Shown here: piece by piece, positions 45,701 to 57,551 of the stretch
Position numbering within the stretch: the first letter of the stretch is position 1
Layout: each line of letters begins with the position of its first letter
Assembly: GCA_021018995.1 (NCBI GenBank)
Contig: CM037593.1
Coordinates: forward strand, 5,298,088 to 5,362,087
Direction: 5' to 3'
Length of the DNA stretch: 64,000 nt
Source: Chloranthus sessilifolius
Lineage: Eukaryota > Streptophyta > Magnoliopsida > Chloranthales > Chloranthaceae
Position numbers and translations under genes: made by a program
The notes under the pieces: generated by a model
What the model saw: the letters and a program-made list of their open reading frames with translations, nothing else
Databases searched by the model: none
Told to the model about the DNA's origin: nothing

Positions 45701-48700
45701 ATTTGGCAGAAACATAAGAGTGGGTTGACTAAACAGTGAAGACCATTAACACATACCTCCTTGTATTTGTTAGTTGAATTTGGTATTCCATTTCCATCCC
45801 ACCACTTAGGTGAGATATGAGAAGGTTCATCGTCATTCCAGTGTGCAGCAACAATTCCGAGAATCGGTCTGTCGTAATTGGGACTCTTGCCAGAAGGAGA
45901 TTTTCCATCGGAGTGAGTCCCGGGGTTGCAAATTATATCTTTGTTTGGAGATATCGGTTTCAGCCAATGGGATAAGCTCGAATCCACAGTCACAAGAGCT
46001 TGCTGGTTCCGATCTCTTCCATACGGAGTTGCGAATTCGCTCTGCTCAAGAAACTCTCTCGACCGACCGATGAGTTGATTGGTATCAGGATCTTCCTTTA
46101 GTGTGTTCCATTGCGATTGATTCTCAACCGGATTCAAAACCGGAAAAACATACTGGGATCGGATTCTAGCATTCTTCCCACTTTCGAAATTATCTAGCGC
46201 TGATGCATAAACAGAACCCGGAGTCTGCATTTCATCACTCAGCTTTAAAGGTGTCGGATAAGGTGAAATTTTCTTAGGTTCGAGTTGGGTTTTTGCTATA
46301 CTAATACCAGGGTAATCAGATTCTTCGTAGCTTTGGTAACTGTCAAATTTCGATGGGGAGCGTCTACTTAAGGAAACAAAATCTTGTTCTGAATCAATTG
46401 GGGAAACAATTTCGGCACATTCAAAGCGCACGCTCTTCCTCCTGCATTGATTGTGTGCAATTGAAAGTTCACTATTGTAAGAAGCAAGAAGAATCTCCAT
46501 CATGGTTCAAAATCCTGGTTTTCCAGTATGTATCGTCCAGCTCCAAAACCGATACGTATCGGTTCTGGACGATACAATGGTATGTATCGTCCTATACATA
46601 CCAATATATCGTACTGGAGGGTTTCGATACTGATACCAATCTATATGTATTTGCCCCATGATCTCCATTGACCACAAATATATGGAACGGTGTGATGATG
46701 AGAATGGGGAATCGCCATCCATCTCAAAAATAAAGTTACCAATAAGGCATCTATCTTTTGGATTTAAACAAAGAAACTTTCAACAAGAGGGAAAGATCTC
46801 AAGGTTAGATATTTTACCTGCTAGATTTGTTTCCCGGAAAATCTTCTGTTTCATGCATTGGTATTTTTAGAGAAATAAGATCCTGATCAGCTTCCACCTC
46901 CCAGTGAAGCTTTTTGCTAGATGTATGAGGAAGCCCTGAATGTGATTCAGAAAATACGTCCTCTTCATCATGCTGTGTTTTCAACGCTTTTCGAATCTCC
47001 GCAGGAGTTTCCAGTATTGCACCACAAGACTTCAGAAATTTGGCCTGTTAAAATTGTAAGGATTGAAGTATAGCAGAAATTGTCTCTGTAATACAAAAGA
47101 CAGAAAACTCACGCCATAGAAGTATTTAATAAAACTTTTTAAGAGAATGTGAATAAAAAATAAGAAACTATATTGCATGCCAAAAATGGCGTGAACAAAA
47201 CTAATGAAGTCCACTCTGACCCCTAGAAAATGTGGACTAATTTAGCACACGCTTAAAAACGAACCTAGGCTATATCTTGTTAAATTCTAATAGGAATCTA
47301 GCAAGCTGCACACAAAACAGCCAACCTAATCAAAACCAGACATTTACAAGCCAATCTAGGCTATATCTTGGTAAATTCTACTAGGAACCTAGCAAACTGC
47401 ACACAAAACAGCCAACCGAATCAAAACCACGCAATATGAATTAATGAATACCATATGAAATAATACAATCTTATAATACGTTTGAATAAGAAGGGTGTAT
47501 TGGGGTGATTTGTAGGTCCAAACCCGAAGTAACCAATATAACTGCTTTTGAAGTTCCTGATAATATACGCATAAAGCATGACCAATTTTAATCAAAGATT
47601 AACAGCTTGTAGACAAGAAAGAAAGTTATACAACTCTTTATCATCACTAATTGATATACACAAGCCCAGTCTCAAAATATCAAGCTTGTAGGGGTCTATT
47701 CTAAAAGCAAGGAAAATATTTATCCCCAAATACCAATGTTGCATTTCCAGCCTATGCAGAAATTATTGATGGAATCAAATAAAGCAGTCAAACAAACTGC
47801 TATGTACGGAGAATGAATTGCAACAACTGATGCCAGAAGAAAGATTAACTAGAAGGATTCTTAGGGTAGTAAATATTTCAGGAAGCAGAATGGAAAACCT
47901 TGCAGGTTGGTGGTTGGTCCAGTCGGGTAAGCTTGGATCAGAGCTCAGGTTTTACTAAAAAAAGGAGGACAAACGGGACATCAGATGAGCTAAATATAAA
48001 AGGGGAGGAGGAAGGAGAAAATGCAACTCATTTGTTTCGATTAGAACAAACATTGTAACTTCAAAGGCTTAAGGTATTTGATGATCTGAACTAGATTTGA
48101 GACTTTAAGATCTATATCTTCAATTTAAGATGAAAACAAACAAAAAGAGAAGACTTAAATCAACTATAGGAAGCTAAGGGATGTAAAACAGAAACAAGTT
48201 TTTGTTTTTTATGTTCCTTTTCCCTTATCTTGAAGAAGAGCATGAGTATTGTATTTATAGATCTTTTGTACAGTTACAAATGAAAAGATTATCGGCATGC
48301 ACATCCTAGAATTTACATGAAAGGAAAACAAAATAACGAGATTATGAGAATAATATATCTAAAGTATCCATTAAGAATAGAGTTTGTTCCTTTGGTTGAG
48401 GTGAATCTGGTGTTGATATCATATGAGATGCATCAGGTGTTGTGATTTTTGGTTGATCTGAAACCATCCATAGTAGATGGCAAGCTAATATCATCACTAC
48501 CCTCCTGCAAACTGCACTGGGGAGCTGACCAAGGGCTAAGTTTGGCATGTAATTGCTGAAACAATAACAAGGCACTAGTTTGGTAAAGAAGTCAACGAAT
48601 TGTTTCTGGGAAGAGAAACCGTTTGACTCTGTTACTTAATTCGCTACTCCACCCTCCGAATGGCGAATTGGTTCAAAGAAAACCAGTTCACCATTCGATT

Positions 48701-51700
48701 CAGCTTGCCCAACCAAGTAAGCCGAAAACTGTTTAAGCATAAGAAATTAACGTTAATACTTATATTTAAAGTACTTGATAAATAAAAAGTCATCCTACCT
48801 CTAGCGAATCAGGTTCACATGAAAGTAGATAATTGTGAATTACGAACTCAAATTTCAATTGAGTGAATCACAAATTAACATACTTTGACTAATGATTCAA
48901 GGGCCACCTTCTCCTGGACAAAGTACTAACCAGTTTTAATATGCTTAGTCTGTGCACGAAGGTTATCACAGAAAAATGGATGGTTGAGAAAGACGAAAAA
49001 AGGTGAGCCAAGTAAAGCTCAGCCTTCGTGAATGTCATTTCTCGATATTTTGCCTCAGTGCTAGACTGTATGGTTTCTTCACAGTCCACGAGAGACAATT
49101 AGCACCCAAAAAGGTGCAAAAACAGGCAGTAGGCCACCATGTAAGTGAGCAAACCAGCCCCATCCGCATTAGAAAACATACAAATTCATTGTTCTATCAA
49201 GAATGCAAACACCAAAGGATAAACTGCCATGTATGTAAGACAAGATACTCTGATGGCTTAATCGTGACCCATTGTAGGATTTTGAATAAATTGACAAATG
49301 TTGTTGACAGAGGACAAATCCGGCCTTGTAAGAGCAGCTTGGTGTGAATGACCAGGATCAGGATCAGGATAGTGAGAGGGATCAGGATTAGGATCATTAT
49401 TTTGAAAGAGCAGCTTGGTGTGAATGACCATTGCAGTAGATATAGTTCTACATAAGTCCATCCCCTAGTGTTATAAAAGATCGACAAAAAAATTTATACC
49501 AGGTCAGAGTGAGACCATGAGGGGAGGTTTGAACCTCAATCCTAAGAAAGGAATAAAGGAATCCACCAATACGGGAAACCCATGACATAAAACTTGTAGT
49601 CTTGACTCGGTCTTTTCCATTGGCTGAGAGCCTGAGACGATTTCCTCATCGGGTATTGGCAATTGGCCAGTGATGAAATTGGGAACCTTCCTGGTTTTCG
49701 ATTAGTGAAATATGTATTTTTTCCACATAAGGTAGTTGGTCTGTGTTAAATCAAAGAGACAAAATTAACTACTTTGATTGTGGCCAGGGAGTGGCATTTC
49801 TGCATCAAAGGAGAATAAAGTAACCCATTGGAACAAAGCAGTTATCCTTGGCAGGCTCTAATACCAAGAAAACATATACAAGGTTTTTATTTTGGTTTTC
49901 CTTTTTCCTTATCTTCAAAGAGAGGACGAGTATTGTATTTATAAATATTTTGTACAGTTATAAATGGAGAGATTCTTGAGATACACATCTGAGGATTTTA
50001 ATGAAAGGAGGAAAAAAAAACAAAAAATATGGAAACCATATATCTGAAGAATCCGTTATAGATGGTCTGTTCTTTTGATTGTGATGAATATGGTGTCGAT
50101 ATCATGTGAGATGCATCACATGTGATGTTTGGTTGACCTGAAACCATCCATGGTAGATGACTGACTAATACATTCACTAGAAACTAGATTTGAGGCATCT
50201 ATAAATGCGCATTTGAGGATCAATGTAAGATCTATCTCTCCAATATGGAGAAAAATAAATTCAGTCAATAATAGGTTAAACAGTGAAAAAATCACAATAA
50301 AGAAAAATTACAATTTAGAAGGACTAGAAAGTTTTTAAATTATGACTTGTAGGATTAGGAGAGTTTATTTTTCCTTGTCTTTTTAGACTATGCCTGAGTT
50401 TTTGTCCACTAATTCCTCTCCTTCATATTGCAATCAAATGAAAACAGTTCAGACTTGTTTCTGTACTGGTCAAAATCAAATAGCAAATTACTTCAATGAT
50501 GCAGAATGGGAACAACGCTAACCCTAGTGTAAATCCTGCACGATAGATTCAAGGTTCGATTCTCTAGGATAAAAATAAATTAAAACTAGAGAAATAAAGA
50601 AAAATATAGGAAAAATCACTGGAATTTCATCAGTGAAAATATTTGCCTCACTGCACCCTAAACTCGGGGAAGACGAAAACTCCCAATGAACTCTCAAAGA
50701 TAGCACAAAGCAATCAAATTTCAATATTCATCATTAAGCTGTCTCATAAGAGATTCACAATGTGTATTTATAAACAAAGAGACCCTAAGAAAAGTATAAA
50801 AATTAAAACTTTTAAACTAACCATTAAAACTTTCTAATCTAACTGTCATAATTAATTCCACCATTATTCCCTTTTTTTCATACGCGACCATTTTTGAAGT
50901 GTCAAACAATGTTTGTTTGACACGAAATTGGTCTTGTTTGAAAGCTTTTCGAAGAAGCTTTCAAACAAGATAAGAATCACGCAATTCCGGCATATATTGA
51001 AGGACTTATGACCACTTTTCCGAGGTATGTGCTAAAAGTAAAGAAATTAGTGGTCACATGTAACATGTGTGTTCCTGAACCCTAAATAATTTAAATAAGG
51101 AAACTAAACCTAAAGCAAATTGTAAAATAAAAACTCCTAAACAAAAAGAAACTAAACCGAGACAAGATCGCCTAAATAACGTGTGCATAGGTCTTCAACC
51201 CCTCTTTAACGGGTGTTTTAAAAACCCATTCATGGGTCCACTTTCTCTTATGCTTTCTCCTCTTTATCCGGCCACGATCTGGGCGTGTAGGCTTCGATTT
51301 CGTATCATTCAAGGGATTAAATTGTGAGCCGAATAAATGTCAATATTTTTTAAAGGAAAAAGGAAGAATAGAAATTGCCTATATTATTGGGTTTATAGAA
51401 ATTAACAATACAAAGTTACAAACCAACATTATATATATTTACAGGTTTATACAATTGTACCAATGTTAAGTTACCCAAAAGAAGGAACAAGATTAGGTAC
51501 ATTGGAAAGGAAAATCAGTTTGGTCAAATTAACATTGGCAAGCCTTTGAGATTACTTAGACCTCTATCTAAGATGTCATATGCAATAGCCAATGAATTGG
51601 GGAACAAGGTATCAATTCAGATGTATCGGTATCAGCCGATATCCCGATATGGTGTTTTTTTTTTTTTTGAACCTGAAAAATTTTAGAAAATATGAGAAAT

Positions 51701-54422
51701 TACTTATTTATGAAAAACCATTTTTTCAAACTTTTTTATATAATAAATAGGATCGATTAGGCTACTACCGAGGTCCGAGGCATGGATCAAAATATCGTCC
51801 AATACGTATCTGTTTGGGACTTGAACGATACAATAAATTGGAATTTTCTCGGCCCCCTTAAAAAATAGTCAAATTATCTTTCAAAATATCATCCAATGTA
51901 TACGGACGATAATTTGAAATTATCGTTCAAATTATCATTTCTTTTGTTTTTTTTTATCCATGGTCCGAGGTGCTACAATATAGTATTTACCATATAGTAG
52001 GGATTACCAGGTAGCTCTTTCGCTCTATAGGGATTGGGAGCATAGCACAATGATTCTTGGAGGAGGGATGATTTACCCCAGTGACTGACCCTGCCATAAT
52101 GTACTCCTACCTATTACACCAGCACTACCATAGAGGCCAACGATAGACAATAACTCCCCCCCCTCCCCTCCTCTCTCGACCACAGCTTACAACTTCCATT
52201 ATATTGTGCTCTCTAAAGCGCAACTCTTCTCAAAATCTCAAAAGGTGTTGCATTGGGATCCCATTCTAAGGATTCTTGTGGTTCTGAAGGATCCAGCTAC
52301 ATGAGAACCAAGAACGGAGAGTTCTCCCCCTATATAGCGTAGATCTAGGATTTCCAGAAGAGGGAAATGCCTCTCTCTCTCTCTCTCTACCAAATAGGTT
52401 ATGGAATGAAATAATTGAAACTATGCAATGTAGGGGTGTATTCGGTTCGGTTTGGTTGGTTTTGGACCAATACCACAAACCAAACCGGTCCTAATCAGTT
52501 TCTACATTTTCAAACCAAACCAAACCGTCCAACTCTTAAACCAAACCAACCCGATTCGATTTGGTTCGGTTTGGTTCGCTCAGTTTCGATTTTCCTATAA
52601 GTTCTACTTGCACATAAAAAATTTCTCAACTTCTCAACTGGTTTTCCTATAAGTTCTACTTTACTGCTTTATAAATTTAGGAATAGGCTAAAGACAAGGG
52701 TAGGGTTTTATATAAAAATATGCATTTTACTTAAGTGCCCTTTAAAATTAATCAAAACCCCCTATATATATATACTAACAAACTACATTCGGTTCGGTTT
52801 CGGCTTGGAACCGAAACCAAACCAAACTTTTCGGTTTTCCTTTTTTCCAAACCAAACCCAAACCGGTACCCGTTCAAACGGACAAAACCCGGCGGTTCGG
52901 TTCGGTTCGGTCAGTTCGGTCCAAAAAATGCACAGCCCTAATGCAATGCATGACTTAATTAGGACTTGGGTGTGTTAGTGTGTTAGGCAGTAACACACTA
53001 AGGGGTGTGGTATAGTCTTATCATAAAAACCTATCAGTAAACTATTAGATGTTTTTTTTAATAACAATTTAGAAAATTCAAAAAAAAAAAAAAAAGGATG
53101 GTCACGGCCAATCCCAAGTTATATTGGCCATACCCAATACGTATCGACCGATACGTCGATCAATCAATGACATCGGTTTCATAAGTATCATACGCGGTAT
53201 CGGTTTGCGATACCTTGTTGGGAAAGATTCAAAAGGACACAAGAGAAGGGAGCGGAACATAAATTTGATCATGTGAAATGGAAAAGGGCATGCCCTAGCA
53301 ACTCTAACTGAAAAAATAATGTGAAAATTTCCAACTCGATCAATTTCGTCTTCACCAAATTCCAAGTTCAATGAAGTTTATATTTCTCATATGTTGAATG
53401 AAGCAAAACTCCAAACTATATAATCCATTGCCCAAAAAAATCAAAATATCTTACTTCTAATTTTAATTTCTTAGATATTACATATCCCTAACATATTATC
53501 ATCACAATTTTTAATCAAAGCATATCTGCCCTTTCTTTATAAGGAATGCCCGATGGACTTCATTAATAGATCACAACAATACAGGAGAACTAGAATGTAT
53601 TAAAGAAATTTGATCAATAGATCATAACTAATAAAAAATAAGATCTATAGACAAAACAAATGTTTAATACATCAAAGAGTCATTATAACAAATGCAAAAA
53701 GAAGCCGTAAAGAACATGAAGCTCACCTCATCTTTGAGCTCCTTATCGTCACCTACGTCATCATTAGTATTGTTTGAAGGACTTCTCTCTTTGAAAGAAA
53801 AATCACGCATATAATCAGCTGAAATTCTATAAGTTTCTTCATAATTTATATAATTAAAGCAAAAAATGTATTTGATATATGCCCAACTATAAAGAAAAAC
53901 CAATAACAATAACAAATCCCGTTCGGGCAGTCCATATAATTGGTAAATAAAGTGATTGCATATCTATTTTCCAACCCCCAAATTAAATATCGAAATTACA
54001 TTATTCAAGATCAAACACAAAACCATTACCTTCAGATAGAAGTACGGATGCCAGCTGATTTTGTTACGTCGAAGTGTACAGATCGGTAGATAAGCGAGAA
54101 CAAAAAAGAAAATCTTATTAATTAAAATTAAAAATCAAATATCAATAGATATATATGGTGGTTACAGCAACAAATTTTGGCTTGATGGCGACATCAATGA
54201 TATAAATTCGTGATCTGCCAGAATCCTTGACTATAATTCCCAATTACACCTAAACAATATATTTGTTTCAAAACAAATATCCATTTCCAAAATGGAAAAC
54301 AAGAACCCTAGGAATCAAACCGAAATTGAAACAAAGGCACATACATTGTTCTTCGAATTGAATGAATTGGAATCTAGACGATCATCATTGTTAACACCAA
54401 AGCATCCGAAGAAACACCCCAT
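42204..54422 (-). CDS. JASON: JASON-like protein, seven coding exons
   Basis: In Arabidopsis JASON keeps the two spindles apart in male meiosis II; its loss gives unreduced pollen. Exons on the minus strand: 54345-54422, 54030-54054, 53727-53818, 46818-47044, 45757-46441, 44858-44940 and 42204-42318. Phases agree at every join, and the total is about 434 residues. Landmarks: N-terminal MGCFFGCFG, which could be myristoylated and palmitoylated; KDE|AKFLKSCGAILETPAEI across exons 3-4; KSVRFECAEIV; WWDGNGIPNSTNKYKE in exon 5, then DQKVSWHATPFEERLEKAL in exon 6. No stop or frameshift is visible. Introns are 290, 211, 6682, 376, 816 and 2539 bp and carry many transposons. The family name rests on recognition of the ends and conserved blocks, and orthology is not proven. 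Confidence 0.75.
42436..42666. mobile_element. hAT-like MITE, CATGG family, copy B (intron 6)
   Basis: 231 bp, with CATGGTTCAAAAT and CATGGATCAGAAT ends. Flanks TACTGAAT (42428-42435) and GACTGAAT (42667-42674). It lies 117 bp from the last exon of the JASON-like gene. Confidence 0.8.
42716..42755. repeat. (GA)n microsatellite
   Basis: About 19 GA units within intron 6 of the JASON-like gene. Confidence 0.9.
42951..43191. repeat. Palindrome pair, possible small inverted-repeat element
   Basis: 42951-42990 folds on itself (CCATGTGGCACCC... with ...GGGTGCCACATGG). 43176-43189 is the palindrome GTGCCACGTGGCAC with a G-box core. The two share TTTGGGTGCCACRTGG in inverted orientation about 200 bp apart, so they may be ends of one MITE. 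No duplication was found. Confidence 0.5.
43442..43652. mobile_element. hAT-like MITE, CATGG family, copy C (intron 6)
   Basis: 211 bp, ends CATGGGTCAAAAT on both sides. Flanks GTCACATC (43434-43441) and GTCACATT (43653-43660). Interior palindromes include ATACATTCAATGTAT. Confidence 0.85.
44568..44796. mobile_element. hAT-like MITE, CATGG family, copy D (intron 6)
   Basis: 229 bp, ends CATGGATCAAAAT and CATGGTTCAAAAT. Flanks CACATGAT (44560-44567) and AACATGAT (44797-44804). It ends 61 bp before the exon at 44858. Confidence 0.82.
45264..45694. mobile_element. Foldback Mutator-like MITE in intron 5
   Basis: Inverted arms: GGTGTTACTAC...TTATGTTACAGTCACCTC against GAGGTGGCTGTAACATAA...GTAATAACACC. 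Flanks TAAATCATG (45255-45263) and TAAATCATT (45695-45703), a 9-bp duplication with one change. It ends 62 bp from exon 5. Confidence 0.75.
46501..46660. mobile_element. hAT-like MITE, CATGG family, copy E (intron 4)
   Basis: 160 bp. The flank ATCTCCAT is perfect at 46493-46500 and 46661-46668. On the gene's strand it ends about 58 bases before the exon 5 acceptor, close to where a branch point would lie. Confidence 0.85.
47260..47423. repeat. Tandem duplication in intron 3
   Basis: Two copies of about 80 bp (GCACACAAAACAGCCAACC in each). Non-coding. Confidence 0.75.
48190..50176 (-). mobile_element. Copia LTR retrotransposon remnant in intron 3
   Basis: LTR-like segments 48190-48496 and about 49872-50176 match each other (GAAACCATCCATRGTAGATG; CATATGAGATGCATCA). 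The minus strand at 49857-49868 reads TGGTATTAGAGC, an initiator-Met primer site, and a purine run lies beside 48496. Between them, decayed frames read CQFIQNPTMGH, FVCFLMRMGLVCSL, LGANCLSWTVKKPYS, SSTEAKYREM and FVQEKVALES, the RT end and RNase H of Copia. Most of the internal region is lost. A 77-bp tandem duplication and GATCAG repeats lie at 49330-49430. Confidence 0.7.
50497..51307. repeat. Solo LTR in intron 3
   Basis: Starts TGATGCAGAATGG and ends GTATCA. TTCAA flanks it at 50492-50496 and 51308-51312. The 50880-51090 part resembles the LTRs of the Gypsy element at 12714-23001 (CTTGTTTGAAAGCTTTTCGA and GACTTATGACCA), so it is a relative of that family. Confidence 0.82.
51781..51962. 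mobile_element. hAT-like MITE, CATGG family, copy F (intron 3)
   Basis: 182 bp. The flank GTCCGAGG is perfect at 51773-51780 and 51963-51970. The left end is CATGGATCAAAAT; the right end has decayed to ATAAAAAAA before CCATG. Confidence 0.82.
52431..52940. mobile_element. hAT-like MITE, 510 bp, CGGTT-rich (intron 3)
   Basis: The flank ATGCAATG is perfect at 52423-52430 and 52941-52948. Ends TAGGGGTGTATTCGG and TAGGGCTGTGCATTT. The interior alternates CGGTTCGGTTTGG and its complement. A decayed copy of its right half is at 59805-59970. Confidence 0.88.
52949..53726. other. Rest of intron 3, nothing recognised
   Basis: 53131-53215 carries CGATACGTCGATC and GGTATCGGTTTGCG words like the CATGG MITEs, without ends. 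The remainder is AT-rich and non-coding. Confidence 0.5.
54030..54054 (-). other. Likely 25-nt microexon of the JASON-like gene
   Basis: CTGGCATCC...GAAG lies between an AG acceptor and a GTAATG donor, and codes LASVLLSE plus one base. Leaving it out would break the phase between exon 1 (phase 0) and exon 3 (which begins with two bases of a codon). JASON-family proteins have a similar LSS/LAS...LSE stretch here, from memory. Confidence 0.55.
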
Positions 54423-54660
54423 TATTCGCTCCCAGATCGTTTGAAAGACAAAAACCCTAAATTCCAATCGATTGGTGAGCATTTATTGCAGTTAATTTGT
54501 CAAAGATTGATCCAATTTGAAGAAACCTAAACCCTAATTGGCATCGAAGAAAGAAAATGAGGTTTCAGTTTTCGAAAGATTTGAGTGTGGATTTGTATAG
54601 GCATTTATGCGTGCAGACAAGAAAAAGGTTTCTTTCTTTGTTAGGGTTTATGGTCGGTTT
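54423..54660 (-). promoter_or_regulatory. Upstream region of the JASON-like gene, with telo-box motifs
   Basis: AAACCCTAA occurs at 54452-54460 and 54529-54537, and TTAGGGTTT at 54641-54649. Telo-boxes are found in plant promoters and 5' leaders of genes active in dividing cells. A TATA-like word (CATAAATG, minus strand) lies near 54602-54610. The start site is not known. Confidence 0.4.
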
Positions 54661-54869
54661 TTGAAATTTAAATTGTTAAAAAAGAGGGAAAAATGGACGA
54701 GCAAGTATTAGGTGCTGAACACAGATAACTGCATGGTGTTAAGGTCATCTGGACCGCACGTTTAGAATTGATTTCTAACAATCTAAACTGTTCACTAGAA
54801 AGAGCACTATATAGATTGGCGCTAAATGAAAAATGGAAGGTAGTTTTATTCTCACATTCTGAAAAATCA

Positions 54870-55110
54870 TTGACTGATTAGACGACATAGATCGTTTTTC
54901 ATCCCAATCAATCACACAATCAATTTTCAGATCATGGGAGTACCATCAAACTGCCATTTTTAAAATTTTTAATGACACAAATTCCAAAAAATAACTTAAA
55001 AACACGTGGCACATAACACACTCAAATGTGATTTAGGATCACTTTTATAGAAACAAAAACTAAACTGACCGTCTGACTCAATAGAGTCAGTGGAAAGCCA
55101 CTGTAATTGG
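54870..55110. repeat. Decayed foldback fragment
   Basis: TTTTCAGATCATGGGAGTACCATC, then AACACGTGGCACATAACACACTC, match the centre of the foldback family. Edges are not clear. Confidence 0.5.
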
Positions 55111-55404
55111 CTAGGCGTGAATAGAACCACTGAAAATGGAATCGAAAAAACGAATGGAGAAGTGTTTAAAGAAAATGCAACAACTTATAATTTAGGGTTG
55201 GAACAAATATAGATAAGTGTGGATATTCAACATAAGAGGCACTTTGATTAGCTCTTATAAGAGTAGAAGCTGCTCTTTACTTGCTTTCTGCTTTATAAAA
55301 TATGTTCTAAAATAGAGTAAATATAAAATAATTTTATCACTTAAAACAACTCTCTGTTAGAGCAAATGAGACAGGGAGTTGTGTTACCAAATGTAAAAAT
55401 AGTT

Positions 55405-55788
55405 CTCTGCTTGAGCTAAAAAGTGAAAGAGTTGCTCTTTGCCCTAGCAGAGCTAACCCAAACGCAATTAGGATTGTTAATTGATTTTTTGGTTATTTGA
55501 ATCGTATTAACCAAGTTTTGATTCGTTAATCATTCGATGGGATGCCAATTAGGTTTAAGTATATGATTCTCGAATGGTTTCGGAGAAAAAATTCTCTACT
55601 GGAGATAAAAAGTGAAAGAGTTGCTCTTTGCCGCAAAAGAGTTGCGCCCAATCGCAGCCTTTTAGGATTGTTAATTGATTTTTTGGCTTTTTGAATCATA
55701 TTAAGCAAGTTTTGATTCGGTAATCATTCGATGGGATGTTAGTTAGGCTTAAGTATATGATTCTCAAACGTTTAGGAGAAAAAATTCT
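55405..55788. repeat. Tandem duplication, two units of about 190 bp
   Basis: Units 55405-55593 and 55594-55788 share AAAAGTGAAAGAGTTGCTCT and TTCGATGGGATG. They differ by several substitutions and small indels. Non-coding. Confidence 0.75.
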
Positions 55789-57507
55789 TTTTTTTTTTTG
55801 GTGGGTGGGGGGGTGAGCATTAAAATATAAATAATATATATAAATAATATAGTATAATAAAGTATTAAAATATAAAAAGGATCTGTTAGGGTACCTGTAT
55901 TTACAATTAGAGATTCTTTCTTCTCAACTTGAGTTTCAAGAACTAAAATCGTTGATTGCTCCGATTTGGATGATGCAGATTGCTTTTTGTCTCCATCTTC
56001 CCATATAATAGATCTTGAGATCATGGGCCGACCGTCATATGGTTAGATGTTGATTTCACATGACACATGTCCCAAAAAGAGAATGTGAGCCACATGTGAT
56101 TGTTCACATTCTTTTTTTGGGATGTGTGTCATATGTAATTAAAATTTGATTATCTAATAATAGGCTGTACCTAATCAAAATCATCATATTTTCCTTGGTT
56201 TGTATAAAAAATACTGGGGTGAGTCTGGTCACATGATTTTTGTCCGACCTTTGAGTGGGCTTGACCCTAGCCTACACAAAGGTCAGGTCGGATGCTTAAT
56301 GTCTGACCTGGCCCTGTAAAGACCCAGGTCAACAACTATTTATATATTCTCCCAAATAATGTTGGAATCTAATATCCAGGCCCAGCCCCAAGCCCAACCT
56401 CCTATAAATCCGGAGTAAAGATTTTTTTAGAAGTGAAACAAGACAACACAATAGGAAACATGTACAATTTTTAATCGAAGTGTGTCGCTCGAGGTGAAGA
56501 TCATGATTCTTAGATATGTGGGGTCAAAGATTACATCACTAACTATTCAAACCATTTTAAAGTTGATTAAAATCTCTAAAACATATTTTAATTATTTATG
56601 TCCGAGGTTAATCAATCAAAGAATATATTTTTTATGCAATCTTTGACATTCCAGATGATTGTACTCTTCACATCAGGTGGCATAAGTAATGGAGCCAACT
56701 TTAATTTTGGAAATTATAATTAGTATAAATATGAGATAAATTTATCTAAAATTTGGCTGCCAACTTGAAAAAAATGGCAGGGGCAATTTGGGAGTAAATG
56801 AGTTGGTTTATCCAAATTTTGGCTGCCAACCCAGTTCATGAATTGATATTAGGTGGGTCAATTTTCTCCTGTCAAAATAATGAAGCCTAGGGAGGTGCAC
56901 AACTACCTATGAACACACAAATCAGTGAAATTATATCCTTTCAATCTTTCACTGCTTTTGCGGTCAAAAATATCCGTGCAGTTCCCGAAGTTTGCCGAAG
57001 GAGATTGACCTTGGGCATCGCTGTCGGTGCTCAGGTTGGGTGCCTGTAAATACATTAAAAAAGGTTTGGAATTTTGGGATTTAATGGTAGATGAAAAAAT
57101 AGCTAAATTTCTTTTGAAGGGAAAGCCATTTTTTTGAGAATTTTTGCAAGACAAATTTATCAATTTTTAGACCTACAACTCTACAAGTCAATTTTCTATT
57201 TTATGTATTTTTTCCCAAGTAAAGAAATTTCATGGTAACTTACCAATGGTAACTATGTAATTAATTCTGTTTCCATAAAATCAAAATATACTAAAAATTA
57301 ACATTATTAGAGGTGGTTGTGCAAAACACCAAATACTTCATTAATTATTATAAGAACTTCCCCTACCATATAAGTACTTGGCATTGGAGAGAATGCGCCG
57401 GGGCACATAGGATGACCCTTATGCCCGATCGCATTTCATATGGCACGCGACATGATCAACTTAAAATAATTCTCATTTTGAGCTAATCAATCATGAGAAA
57501 TGTGATT

Positions 57508-57551
<44 letters not shown>

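Noticed and set aside
45810-46073. 87-residue + strand frame
   Set aside because: Lies antisense to exon 5 of the JASON-like gene and has no motif of its own.
57514-57546. (AT)n run as a TATA box
   Set aside because: A long dinucleotide repeat with no gene on either side at a suitable distance.
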